Origin: Planctomycetota bacterium | Lineage (GTDB): Bacteria > Planctomycetota > Phycisphaerae > UBA1845 > UTPLA1 | Direction of reading: 5' to 3' | NCBI GenBank assembly: GCA_016712275.1 | Contig: JADJRI010000024.1 | Coordinates: 1 to 57,736 of the forward strand | DNA: 57,736 nucleotides | In this document: piece by piece, positions 29,735 to 38,441 of the stretch | How the letters are laid out: every line of letters starts with the position of its first letter | Numbering within the stretch: position 1 is the first letter of the stretch | The notes under the pieces: model-generated | Seen by the model: only the letters and a program-made list of their open reading frames with translations | What the model was told of the DNA's origin: nothing | Databases searched by the model: none | Translations under genes and position numbers: made by a program

Positions 29735-30961
29735 GTGCTGCTCATCATTCCCATTAAGACTGATTCCCCTGTCCGGCGGGCGCCGTATGTGAATTTCACG
29801 CTGATCGCGATCAACGTACTTGTGTTTTTTGTGACCGATGTTTTGGGTCGATTCGCCGGGGACGGTTTTGGCGAGGCCATAAAGTTTCGATATCACTTGA
29901 ACCCCGCCAACCTGAGCCTGTCGCAGTTTTTCACCTATCAATTCCTGCATGGCGATATTATGCATCTGCTTGGGAACATGCTCTTTCTCTGGATATTCGG
30001 AAACAGCGTGAATTCAAAGATGGGCCATATCCCGTACCTGCTGTTCTATCTATCGGCCGGGGTTTTCGCGGGAGTGGGTTTCGCCCTGACCTCGTTGAAT
30101 CCGTGCATTGGCGCCAGCGGTGCGATAGCCGGCGTCACCACAGCATTTCTTGTGCTCTACCCGCACAGTGAAATAACGCTTTTCTACTGGGTGTGGTTCT
30201 ATATCGGGAAGTGGCATATTCGCGCGATGATTCTGATTGTCGTCAAGATCATACTGTGGGACAACATACTGTCACCGGGTCTGAGCGGCGGTTTTGAGCA
30301 CGCCATGGTGGCCTACGAAGCGCACATAGCAGGATACCTTTATGGCTTTGTGGTGTGTTTTGGGCTGTTGATGATTCGGGCGCTGCCGCGCGATCAATAT
30401 GACATCGTGGCGCTGGCCAAGCGATATCGTCAACGTACTCAGTTGCGCGCCGCACTGTCTGATCCGGAAGCGCGGGCCCGTGCGGTGTACGGCCGTGTAG
30501 CGGCCATGCCGGCTGAGAACGCAAACGAGGTTCCGATTTCGCCGGAAGAAGTGGAACTGCAGAAGATGCGCGCCGCCGTCGCGGAGCTGATCGCGAAGGG
30601 GGATTTTGCGGGAGCGGTCAATGCGTATGACGCACTCATGGCACGCGATCCCGCGCAGGTCCTTTCACGACAGAATATTCTGGCGATTGCCAATCAATTG
30701 ATGACGGCGGGCCAGTATCCCCAGGCGGCCGTTGCCTATGAGAAATACCTGAAGACCTATCCAAAGGATGGCGAGTCGCCGCGCATCAAGCTGATGCTGG
30801 GCATCATTTATGCAAAATACCTACAGCAAAACGAAACGGCCGAGCCCTTCCTTCGGGAGTCGGCGGAGAGCCTCACCGATCCCGATCAGCGTGCGCAAGC
30901 GTCGATGTGGCTCGAATCCGTTTTGACGGCCATGGGTCGGGGCGGGCCTTCGGTTGCATGA
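29735..30961 (+). CDS. Rhomboid family intramembrane protease with C-terminal repeat domain
   Basis: A 408-residue membrane protein. The rhomboid core has about six membrane segments, the HLLGNMLFLWIFG motif, catalytic S128 in GASGAIAG and catalytic H197 in AHIAGYLYG. It would cleave transmembrane substrates within the membrane. The cytoplasmic tail (about 225-408) is helical and TPR-like (AELIAKGDFAGAVNAYDALM, LMTAGQYPQAAVAYEKYL), which may dock substrates or regulators. The start is uncertain: GTG 29735 gives a plausible family N-terminus but has no good ribosome-binding site. Confidence 0.87.
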   Translation: MLLIIPIKTDSPVRRAPYVNFTLIAINVLVFFVTDVLGRFAGDGFGEAIKFRYHLNPANLSLSQFFTYQFLHGDIMHLLGNMLFLWIFGNSVNSKMGHIPYLLFYLSAGVFAGVGFALTSLNPCIGASGAIAGVTTAFLVLYPHSEITLFYWVWFYIGKWHIRAMILIVVKIILWDNILSPGLSGGFEHAMVAYEAHIAGYLYGFVVCFGLLMIRALPRDQYDIVALAKRYRQRTQLRAALSDPEARARAVYGRVAAMPAENANEVPISPEEVELQKMRAAVAELIAKGDFAGAVNAYDALMARDPAQVLSRQNILAIANQLMTAGQYPQAAVAYEKYLKTYPKDGESPRIKLMLGIIYAKYLQQNETAEPFLRESAESLTDPDQRAQASMWLESVLTAMGRGGPSVA

Positions 30962-30983
30962 TCGAATTTGAAAGGGCCGAACG

Positions 30984-31520
30984 ATGAATCGTCATGCCAG
31001 CCAGAACGCGGGAATGGCAGCTTTTGCCGGATTGATTTTGCTGGTATTCGGCATCTGGTACCTTCGGCACCCTATGAGCCCCGCATTCAAAAGGGGAGAG
31101 TTCTACGAATTTCTCTTCGTCTTGTTTCGGTGGACGCTTTGCATTGGCGGCGTCTCCCTGCTTGGCGTCGCAGTCATTTGCATGATAGGGAAAAGCATCG
31201 GCCTGCTGTTGGACGCGATTGTGTCCGGCCTGGTCGGCATTTTGCTTCTGGTTTGTGCGGTTGGATGGATTTGCTACGAAAGCAGCGTCGACCTCACCAA
31301 CATCGTCGTGCTGCTGGTTTCGCTCATGCTTCTAAAAGAGGGATATGCGAACTTCAACCTGTGGCGAGTGACTGCGGAAGCCGGTCTTGTTCCGCGTGCC
31401 GTTGTTCCGCGGCCGGAAGCGCCGCCCGTCAAAATCGCGTCGGGCATTTTACCCAAGGAAGGTGAACCACCGCCTCCCGAAGGTTATCTCGCCGCACTGG
31501 CCAAGGAAAAAGACGAATAG
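30984..31520 (+). CDS. Hypothetical membrane protein
   Basis: A 178-residue protein with about four membrane segments (roughly residues 10-27, 44-66, 70-93 and 100-115) and a polar, proline-rich cytoplasmic-looking tail (about 130-178). No family recognised. It starts 23 bases after the rhomboid gene with gaaaggg upstream, so it is probably in the same transcript, followed by the ThiF-like gene. It could be a partner of the rhomboid protease, but nothing in the sequence shows this directly. Confidence 0.65.
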   Translation: MNRHASQNAGMAAFAGLILLVFGIWYLRHPMSPAFKRGEFYEFLFVLFRWTLCIGGVSLLGVAVICMIGKSIGLLLDAIVSGLVGILLLVCAVGWICYESSVDLTNIVVLLVSLMLLKEGYANFNLWRVTAEAGLVPRAVVPRPEAPPVKIASGILPKEGEPPPPEGYLAALAKEKDE

Positions 31521-31569
31521 TAATTGTCCGATCAGACACGACTCACGATCACCGATTGCCTGAAAATGT

Positions 31570-32597
31570 ATGTCCCGATATTCCCGACAGATCATACACG
31601 AACAGATCGGCCCGGCTGGCCAGGAGAAGCTGGGTGCCGCGTGTGTGACGCTCATCGGCTGTGGGGCCTTGGGCACGGTCATTGCCAATACCCTGGCCCG
31701 CGCGGGCGTCGGCTTCCTCAGAATTGTGGATCGCGACTTTGTCGAGCTGAACAACCTTCAGCGCCAGGTTCTGTTTGACGAAACCGATGTCACCAACGGC
31801 ACGCCCAAAGCCGTCGCCGCCGCCAACAAACTGACCACTGTCAACTCCGAAATTATCATTGAACCCGTGGTCGCCGACGCGAATGCCGGCAATATCGAAC
31901 AGCTTTGCGAAGGCGCGAATCTCATTCTCGACGGCACCGACAATTTCGAGACGCGCTTATCTCATCAACGATGCCGCCGTGAAACACCGAATTCCCTGGG
32001 TTTACGGCGCCTGCGTCAGTACCGAAGGCATGGTGATGCCCATCCTTCCCGGCGTGACACCTGTTTGCGCTGCATTTTTGACGAGCCGCCGCCGCCGAGG
32101 CACGCCCGACGTGCGATACCGCCGGCGTTCTCTCGCCGATTGTCAATATCGTGGCCAGCCTTCAATCGATGGAAGCCATGAAGATTCTCATCGGTCGCAA
32201 CGATTCGCTAAACCGCAAGCTCGTGCAGATCAATGTCTGGACGGGTGAATTCACCGCTTTCGACATGCAAGGCGCGCTCGAATCAGGAGATTGCGTTTGC
32301 TGCAAGCAGCATCGTTTTGATTATCTCAGCGGCAGCCTGGCGGGTCGAACCGTGTCCCTCTGCGGCCGCGGTGCCGTGCAGGTCCGGCCTTCGTCCGATA
32401 TACGCCTTGTTCTGGAGGATGTGGCGAAGCGGGTCATGCCGGCGGCAAAAACCCCCCCGCGGGTCAACCGATACCTACTACGCTTCGAAGTGGACAAGTA
32501 TGACATTACACTGTTTCGCGACGGTCGTGCGATTATCAAGGGGGCTGTCGAGCCGGAAGAAGGGCGCTCCGTCTATGCGCGGTACATCGGGAGCTAA
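31570..32597 (+). CDS. MoeB/ThiF-type adenylyltransferase (three frameshifts)
   Basis: About 342 residues if repaired. E1-like enzymes activate the C-terminus of a ubiquitin-like sulfur carrier (MoaD or ThiS) with ATP. The start MSRYSRQIIHEQIG, the nucleotide loop GCGALG (30-35), DRDFVELNNLQRQ and DGTDNFETR are intact. The adenylate/cysteine region reads CLRCIFDEPPPP, then CDTAGVLSPIVNIVAS, with the catalytic-type cysteine in CDTAGV. Zinc ligands would be CLRC and a second cluster CVCC. Frame breaks lie at 31957-31958 (extra T), near 32055-32060 and near 32090-32105. No sulfur-carrier gene is adjacent, so the pathway (molybdopterin or thiamine) cannot be decided. Confidence 0.85.
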
Positions 32598-32598
32598 C

Positions 32599-33054
32599 AT
32601 GAATCGAAATGCGAATTCTAATATGCGTGAATCACTTGCACGTGCCGAAGATCTGACACCGGATACAAATCAGGTTTCGGTGCGCCACCTGTCACGCCCT
32701 GTCATACTTGCGGCATTGTTCGGCCTCGTACTATGCACAGGCTGTACCGAATTCAACCACTTCGGTCAGATCAGCGATCGACAGGGAACCTTCCCGGTCA
32801 ACGACGTCACCATTTCCCAGCAGCAGAATGACGGCACGTGGAAGCGCATCGGCAATACCGACGGCCACGGAAAATGGAACATTCTCAAATCGAAAATCGC
32901 CGGCGGCGGCCGCGTCAAGCTGAGCAAGCCGGGCTACCACACCTTGAATATGTCAGAGAGCGAATTCCTTCAACAGAGCAACGTGCTCTTGGAATCGAGC
33001 CACGAAGCCTACGAAGGCGACAGCACGGATAGCGCCTGGGACACGCGGCAGTAG
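32599..33054 (+). CDS. Hypothetical lipoprotein
   Basis: A 151-residue protein. A hydrophobic stretch ends in LVLCTGC, a good lipobox, with the cysteine at about residue 50, after an unusually long N-terminal region (a start at MRESLARAED, residue 9, is also possible). The mature part is beta-rich (TFPVNDVTISQQQNDGTW and RVKLSKPGYHTLNMSE), resembling carboxypeptidase-regulatory-like folds in which a ligand-binding beta sandwich carries a G-Y-H loop. It begins 1 base after the stop of the ThiF-like gene. Function unknown; likely anchored in an envelope membrane. Confidence 0.65.
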   Translation: MNRNANSNMRESLARAEDLTPDTNQVSVRHLSRPVILAALFGLVLCTGCTEFNHFGQISDRQGTFPVNDVTISQQQNDGTWKRIGNTDGHGKWNILKSKIAGGGRVKLSKPGYHTLNMSESEFLQQSNVLLESSHEAYEGDSTDSAWDTRQ

Positions 33055-33122
33055 CCGAATGCCTGAAACGATGTCCGAAAGAAACAGGCCAAGCACCTCA
33101 GTATTCCGGCTCGGGGGCATCC

Positions 33123-33338
33123 ATGTGGGAATCTGACAACATTATGACGCTGTCCATGCTGGCGGTTTTCGCGTTCGTCAGTCTTCGATTGTTTGCCGCC
33201 CATCGTGAAACGTCCATCAAATTGGCCGGGAGAATAAATGCCAGGCCGGCTGAGAGTGAATCACGGCGTAAGGAAAACGCCGACACGTCGGAACTGGCCG
33301 GCCCGAACAAGGCTGCCGGAGATGTGACCATGGTCTAG
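33123..33338 (+). CDS. Small single-pass membrane protein, tentative
   Basis: A possible 71-residue protein with one hydrophobic segment (residues about 8-24) and a charged tail. It starts 68 bases after the lipoprotein with a gggggc purine run before the ATG. There is no recognised family, so it may be spurious; it is listed because its placement within the gene cluster and its membrane segment are plausible. Confidence 0.35.
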   Translation: MWESDNIMTLSMLAVFAFVSLRLFAAHRETSIKLAGRINARPAESESRRKENADTSELAGPNKAAGDVTMV

Positions 33339-33410
33339 TCGATTATTAGTTGGCTCGGTCATTTTCTCATTCCTAACCACTTGCCTTTGCGAATCTTGCA
33401 TCATTTCGGT

Positions 33411-33439
33411 TTGACTTGCGCTCGGAGTTGAGATACATT
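33411..33439 (+). promoter_or_regulatory. Sigma-70-like promoter
   Basis: TTGACT (33411-33416), a 17-base spacer and TACATT (33434-33439). Transcription would start near 33446, about 60 bases before the ATG of the gene at 33505. Five of six -35 bases match consensus. Confidence 0.55.
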
Positions 33440-33504
33440 CACATGGGTGGTACCGTGTAGAAGGTCTGCATGGGTCCATCATCATCTCGCGATCGGGATT
33501 GTTC

Positions 33505-34554
33505 ATGTCCGAAGTCCCGCAACGATTCGATCACATCCGCCGCTCCGCCCGAATTGCACGATTTCTGGTGTATGTCGGGGTCGGCCTGCTCGTTGTGGTC
33601 GCAGGGTACATGTTCACGGACGAAGTCGGTCCCTGGCCGTGGTTCGGAAAACACCTCGTGCCGATTTCGATTCTGGCAGGCCTTTGCATAGCATCGGCCG
33701 GGTTCATTTATCTGTGGGATGTCGTCAATTTGATGCTCAAAATCGAGGGCAACTCCTTTCGCAGCTATGGCGTGCTTCGCGACTTACAGGCATCGCTGGA
33801 ACGACAGCAGGAACATCTCGGCGTGGTCGCCGAGAATGTGCAGATGTCGGACGCCGTCCGGGCCATCACCCACCGCTCGCGCGAGCGCACGGCGCTTCGC
33901 ATGGCCATCAACGAGGAGATCATTCGCGGCGACTGGGAGGCGGCCTATGCCCTTGTCGATCAGCTTCAACAGCGGCATGGTTATGCCAATGAATCGGCAC
34001 GCCTTCGCTCGGAGGTCGATCGGTCTCGACAGCTCGACAGTGCCGAAAAGCTGCATGAAACCATCGAAAAAGTGAAGCAGTTCATGGCCAATCTCGATTG
34101 GGAGCGAGCCCGGCGCAGCATGGACCGGCTGATGGCGGAATATCCGTCGAACAACGAAGTGCAGGAGCTGCCGAAGTACTTCACCCGAATGCGCAACGAC
34201 CACAAGCGCAGGCTGCTCAAGGAATGGGATGAAACGGTTCAACGAAACGAAGTCGACCGCGGCATCGATTTGCTGCGGGAACTGGATCAATATCTCACGC
34301 CGAACGAGGCCGCCGCGCTGCAGGAATCGGCACGGGGCGTCTTTCGCGCGAAGTTGCACAATCTGGGTGTCCGGTTTTCCATTGCGGTCACCAGCCACAA
34401 TTGGAAGGATGCCTTGAACGCAGGCGAGCAAATCGTCAGCGAGTTTCCCAATTCGCGAATGGCCGGCGAGGTTAAGGATCGAATGCACCTCCTGGCCAAG
34501 CGAGCCGATCTGCCGGATCGCGGCGATATCGTGCTGGAATCCGCCGCTGAATAA
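33505..34554 (+). CDS. Membrane protein with long helical cytoplasmic domain
   Basis: A 349-residue protein. Two membrane segments (about residues 20-40 and 54-76) are followed by a long helical region of about 270 residues rich in Glu, Arg and Leu, with coiled-coil stretches (for example RDLQASLERQQEHLGVVAEN) and degenerate TPR-like units (EIIRGDWEAAYALVDQLQQR, MANLDWERARRSMDRLMAEY). No enzyme motif is seen. ATG 33505 is preferred over a TTG at 33499. It has its own predicted promoter. Probably a membrane scaffold; function unknown. Confidence 0.7.
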   Translation: MSEVPQRFDHIRRSARIARFLVYVGVGLLVVVAGYMFTDEVGPWPWFGKHLVPISILAGLCIASAGFIYLWDVVNLMLKIEGNSFRSYGVLRDLQASLERQQEHLGVVAENVQMSDAVRAITHRSRERTALRMAINEEIIRGDWEAAYALVDQLQQRHGYANESARLRSEVDRSRQLDSAEKLHETIEKVKQFMANLDWERARRSMDRLMAEYPSNNEVQELPKYFTRMRNDHKRRLLKEWDETVQRNEVDRGIDLLRELDQYLTPNEAAALQESARGVFRAKLHNLGVRFSIAVTSHNWKDALNAGEQIVSEFPNSRMAGEVKDRMHLLAKRADLPDRGDIVLESAAE

Positions 34555-34731
34555 CGTGCGGAATCGATCAGGCGCTGTGAATTCCATGTTACGCAGATGG
34601 ATTTGCTCTACAACGTGCCGGATATGAAGTAGAATGTATGTAGATGCGATGGCTGACGGACAATTGCCCATCGCTTTCAAGGATCAAAGTGCCTGCGGGA
34701 TTCGCAGGCGACATCAGGGAGGTTACGGACG

Positions 34732-35916
34732 ATGATGCAGGGACGCATTAGTACCAAGTTCAATCAGACATTCTCGAAATTCAATAAACTCATTCATCCA
34801 AAGACATGGGCGGCATTCGCGCTGACGGCGATTGTTGCTTCCGGCTGTATGCAGTCGGATGCGAATCAAAAGCCCGTGACCGCATCGAACGACAGCATCT
34901 ACCGCTACTCTGCCTATCGCTACCAGTATCCCCCAACGCCACCGGTCATGGATGCGCGCAGCCTGCGCCAATTCGTCGCACAATATCGCAACAACACCGT
35001 CATCCTCGAATTTTGGGCTTCATGGTCGCCGACCAGCCGTGCGGAATTGTCGCCGCTGGCGCGCGTGCAGGAAGATGCCTATGGCGAAGGGGTGCGGGTG
35101 ATTGCATGCACCTTCGATCCTGCGAACGACTGGGCGTCGCGGGTTGTGCCGATTCTCCAAAGCGAGCGCGCCAATTATCCGTGCATTGTCGTGCCGCGTG
35201 ACGCGCGAACGGAACTCGGCAATTGGCTGTCGGAAGACTGGCAATATGACCTGCCGGCACGGTTCGTAATCGATTCGGAAGGTCGAGTTGCGTATAAGGC
35301 GTTTGGCGGCGGCACGCTGGAAAAGACAATTGACGAGGCGCGCAGGCTCTCAAATCGCGGCGGCGGGACGGTCGCGAGCGCCGTTGTCGGTGAAAACAAG
35401 GCGTCCGGGGCGGCGACGATTTCGACAGACAATGATCAGGCAGCCATCGGCGCGGTCACGCTACGCGCACGCCTGGTCAACGTTTCGACGGGCGAGGCGG
35501 AATCGCTGCCGGCGATTTATTCTTCGAGCGGCAACGCCGACATGATCGCCATGGAGCTGGTCATGTATCTGGCCGATCGGCTCGATCGCACCAACAACCA
35601 GCGCATCGCAATTTTGCCGTTTGCCCCAACGCGCCAGCGCACGCGTCCAACCACATACGGTCGCGAGATCGCATCGCGCGTTGAAGCAGGCTTGTTGCGA
35701 AAAGGATTTTACGATTTGATGGGACCCTCGGCCGGGGAACACATGGTCGAAGATGCCGGACTCTCGGCACTGTCGATCGATTACGATCCGACACTGACGC
35801 GCCGGCGACTGGGCGTCGACTTCGTCGTGCTCGGCTGGCTCAAGGGCGGGCCAATCGGGGAACTGCGCACGAATCTTGCAGTGGACTCCACGGGCGAGAA
35901 TCCGGGTGCCGATTGA
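34732..35916 (+). CDS. Lipoprotein with cysteine-less thioredoxin-like domain and FlgO-like C-terminus
   Basis: 394 residues. A lipobox places the anchored cysteine at 39 (IVASGC). A thioredoxin/TlpA-like domain follows (about 75-205): TVILEFWASWSPTSRAELSP has the family shape, but both redox cysteines are serines (S99, S102), so disulfide chemistry is not expected. The cis-proline region (YDLPARFVIDSEGRVAYKAF) is retained. The C-terminal part (about 255-380; NADMIAMELVMYLADRL, RIAILPF, YGREIASRVEAGLLRKGFYD) resembles FlgO/CsgG-type outer-membrane-associated domains. A terminator-like hairpin follows at 35985. Function unknown. Confidence 0.7.
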   Translation: MMQGRISTKFNQTFSKFNKLIHPKTWAAFALTAIVASGCMQSDANQKPVTASNDSIYRYSAYRYQYPPTPPVMDARSLRQFVAQYRNNTVILEFWASWSPTSRAELSPLARVQEDAYGEGVRVIACTFDPANDWASRVVPILQSERANYPCIVVPRDARTELGNWLSEDWQYDLPARFVIDSEGRVAYKAFGGGTLEKTIDEARRLSNRGGGTVASAVVGENKASGAATISTDNDQAAIGAVTLRARLVNVSTGEAESLPAIYSSSGNADMIAMELVMYLADRLDRTNNQRIAILPFAPTRQRTRPTTYGREIASRVEAGLLRKGFYDLMGPSAGEHMVEDAGLSALSIDYDPTLTRRRLGVDFVVLGWLKGGPIGELRTNLAVDSTGENPGAD

Positions 35917-35984
35917 TGAGATTTTTTATCGCTGAGTATTCACGATTTGAAGCGTGAATTGGCGACATTTCCATGAATCATCGA

Positions 35985-36017
35985 AGCCGGGCAGCGATGG
36001 CCCGGCTCCGGTGTTTT
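35985..36017 (+). terminator. Rho-independent terminator
   Basis: An 8-bp stem (agccgggc 35985-35992 with gcccggct 36000-36007), a 7-base loop and, a few bases later, a run of five T. It follows the thioredoxin-like lipoprotein gene and lies just before the convergent alcohol dehydrogenase gene. Confidence 0.65.
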
Positions 36018-36053
36018 TACATGATCGTTCATGGCTATTGGCGAATGCCATGC

Positions 36054-37100
36054 TTATTTCAGCGACGACATGTCGATGACAAAGCGATATTTCACATCGC
36101 TCCGCAACATGCGTTCATAAGCTTCGTTGATCTTTTGCACCGGGATGATCTCGATGTCCGAAACAATATTGCGCTCGGCACAGAAGTCGAGCATCTCCTG
36201 CGTTTCCTTGATGCCGCCGATCAGCGAGCCGACCAGCCGGCGGCGTTTCATGATGAGATTGCCGACATCGGGCGAAGGGTGCGGATGCTCCGGCACGCCG
36301 ACCAGGCAGAGCGTACCGTCGCGCTTGAGCAGATTGAGGAATGGATTGAGATCGTGCGACGCCGCCACGGTGTTAAGGATGAAATCAAAGCTCCCGGTGT
36401 GCAGGGCCATGTCTTCTTCCACCTTGGAGATGATCACTTCGTGCGCCCCGAGTCGACGGGCGTCTTCGGCCTTGTTGGGCGATGTGGTAAAAAGTGCGAC
36501 CTCTGCCCCCATGGCATTTGCGATTTTCACGCCCATGTGACCGAGACCGCCGAGACCGACGATGCCCACCTTCTGACCCTTGCCGACTTTCCAGGTGTTG
36601 AGCGGTGAATAGGTGGTGATGCCCGCGCAGAGCAGCGGCGCGACGGCCGCGAGATTTTGCTTTTCAGAGACGCGCAGCACAAATTTCTCATCGACAACGA
36701 CCCGGCTCGAATAGCCGCCATAGGTCATCTTGCCGGTGTGCTTGTCCGCGCTGTTGTAGGTGAAGGTCATTCCGGTTTCGCAGAATTGCTCGAGCCCGGA
36801 TTTGCAGCTCGCGCACGACCGGCAGGAATCGACCAGACAGCCGACGCCCACAGTGTCACCGGCCTTGAAGTTCCGAACTGCCGGTCCGACCTTCGAGACG
36901 CGGCCGACAATTTCGTGGCCGGGAATGCACGGATAGGTGGTGTTCCGCCATTCGTTGCGGGCGGTGTGCAGGTCGGAATGGCAGATACCGCAAAATAGAA
37001 TGTCAATCTGTACGTCATTTGCGCCGGGCTCGCGGCGATCGATGGTGAAGGGGGCAAGCGGCGTGGCGGGGCCTTGCGCGGCGTAGGCAAGAGTTTTCAT
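36054..37100 (-). CDS. Zinc-dependent alcohol dehydrogenase, YahK/CAD-like
   Basis: A 348-residue medium-chain dehydrogenase that interconverts aldehydes and alcohols with NAD(P)H. Catalytic zinc ligands are C37 (CGICHSDLH), H62 (PGHE) and C158; structural zinc ligands are C93, C96, C99 and C107 in CRSCASCKSGLEQFC. The cofactor loop is GLGGLGHMG (182-190). The pattern YGGYSSRVVVDEKFVLRV is typical of the cinnamyl alcohol dehydrogenase/YahK type, which often favours NADPH. ggagcc lies 7 bases before ATG 37100. No frameshift. Monocistronic and divergent from the lipoprotein hydrolase. Confidence 0.92.
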   Translation of the reverse strand: MKTLAYAAQGPATPLAPFTIDRREPGANDVQIDILFCGICHSDLHTARNEWRNTTYPCIPGHEIVGRVSKVGPAVRNFKAGDTVGVGCLVDSCRSCASCKSGLEQFCETGMTFTYNSADKHTGKMTYGGYSSRVVVDEKFVLRVSEKQNLAAVAPLLCAGITTYSPLNTWKVGKGQKVGIVGLGGLGHMGVKIANAMGAEVALFTTSPNKAEDARRLGAHEVIISKVEEDMALHTGSFDFILNTVAASHDLNPFLNLLKRDGTLCLVGVPEHPHPSPDVGNLIMKRRRLVGSLIGGIKETQEMLDFCAERNIVSDIEIIPVQKINEAYERMLRSDVKYRFVIDMSSLK

Positions 37101-37516
37101 ACTAGGCTCCTTTTTTTCGGATTCTGGATCTTTCAGGCCGAATTGTAGCGCAAGATTCCGAATCCAACAGTAGGTTGCTGCGGAATCGCGCGATCGACCG
37201 GACGTTGTGATTTGCAAGGCCGCCGCCTGTATTGCATTTTCATAGATGAGCATTGGGTAAATTCCCCGCCACACAATCTCACAGGTGGGAAGAATTGCGC
37301 AGTTGGCGTCGCGGCCAAGTCTGAAGTTATGGGCCGGACATGCCCCGTGATGGCTCATTTGACTGAATTATGGGGTGTCATCAAGGATTCCGCATCCTCA
37401 AACGGCACTATCCATAGGAAATAGCGGGGCAGATTCGGGCGGATGGCGGGTACCTCCATCGACGACGCGGACTGGCCGCGATATTGCAAGGGAGAACACC
37501 GAAGGAGTCTGAGCGC
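37101..37516. other. Divergent intergenic region
   Basis: About 416 bases between the alcohol dehydrogenase and hydrolase genes. It must contain both promoters; a TACAAT box on the minus strand near 37137-37142 may serve the dehydrogenase, without a clear -35. I see no gene or repeat. Confidence 0.45.
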
Positions 37517-38425
37517 GTGAGACAGAGATCGCAAAACATGTTGGCCGGTCGAATGCATGACGCGACGAAGGCCCACGTCGCGGTCGGGTTGACGTCTCTG
37601 CATCGGCTGGGCTTGTTTTGCATTCTGTTGGGCACGGGGACTGGCTTTGGTTGCTCGGGCCCCCAAACACAGGTGCGGCAGCGTATTCGCGTTCAGCCGG
37701 TGTCGACCAATGTCAAACCCGTGACGCGATCGAGCGCGGGAACCATCGTAATGATCCCCGGCATCGTCGGCCAGGTTTCGGATTTGTCCGGCATGCGCGA
37801 TGGTTTGCAGGACGCCATGCAATCGAGCGGCGGCGCGACCTACGAGATCGAGATGATTCCGTGGGAGACGTCGGCGTTTCAGCCCATCAAGAACCTGACA
37901 GACTATGACGCCAATGTCGTGCGGGCTCAGCGCATCTCGGAGCGGCTCGTGCAGATTCGGCGCGATCGGCCGGACGAATCGCTCGTGCTGCTCGGCAATT
38001 CCGGCGGCGGCGGGCTGGCGGTCATGGCGGTGGAGATGCTCCCCGAGGGTGTGATGATCGATCGTCTGGTGCTGACGGCCGCCGCCGTCTCGAACGATTA
38101 CGATCTTTCGATGGTGCAATCCCGCTGTCATGCCGTCGTGAACTTCTACAGCCGTGCGGACGGCATCGTGGGCTGGGGCACATCGGTCTTCGGGACGATT
38201 GACAGAAAGAACACGCTTTCAGCTGGGCACTGCGGTTTTATGAATGCCGATGGAACGCTGCGCAATAATGCCAACCTGACGCAAATTGAATGGAGGCCGG
38301 AATGGATCTGGCAGGGACATGATGGCAGCCACCTCGGTTACCGGGCTCGAAAATGGGCTGAGGTCGTTCTGGCGCCGAAAATGGGCATCGGCGAACCGGA
38401 CGTGTTGACCGCCTCGGCTTATTGA
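37517..38425 (+). CDS. Lipoprotein with alpha/beta hydrolase fold
   Basis: 302 residues from a GTG start with aaggag upstream; an ATG at 37538 is the alternative. The N-terminal hydrophobic run ends LGTGTGFGCSGP, a possible lipobox. The hydrolase core has TIVMIPGIVGQ at the oxyanion strand, nucleophile elbow GNSGGGG, and a plausible late histidine in WQGHDGSHLGY. A candidate acid is in FYSRADGIVGWG, the position where lipases check a second product. The family is not narrowly identified; probably an envelope esterase or lipase-like protein. Convergent with the PQQ-type dehydrogenase, 16 bases apart. Confidence 0.7.
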   Translation: MRQRSQNMLAGRMHDATKAHVAVGLTSLHRLGLFCILLGTGTGFGCSGPQTQVRQRIRVQPVSTNVKPVTRSSAGTIVMIPGIVGQVSDLSGMRDGLQDAMQSSGGATYEIEMIPWETSAFQPIKNLTDYDANVVRAQRISERLVQIRRDRPDESLVLLGNSGGGGLAVMAVEMLPEGVMIDRLVLTAAAVSNDYDLSMVQSRCHAVVNFYSRADGIVGWGTSVFGTIDRKNTLSAGHCGFMNADGTLRNNANLTQIEWRPEWIWQGHDGSHLGYRARKWAEVVLAPKMGIGEPDVLTASAY

Positions 38426-38441
38426 GGCGAACTCAATTCCG

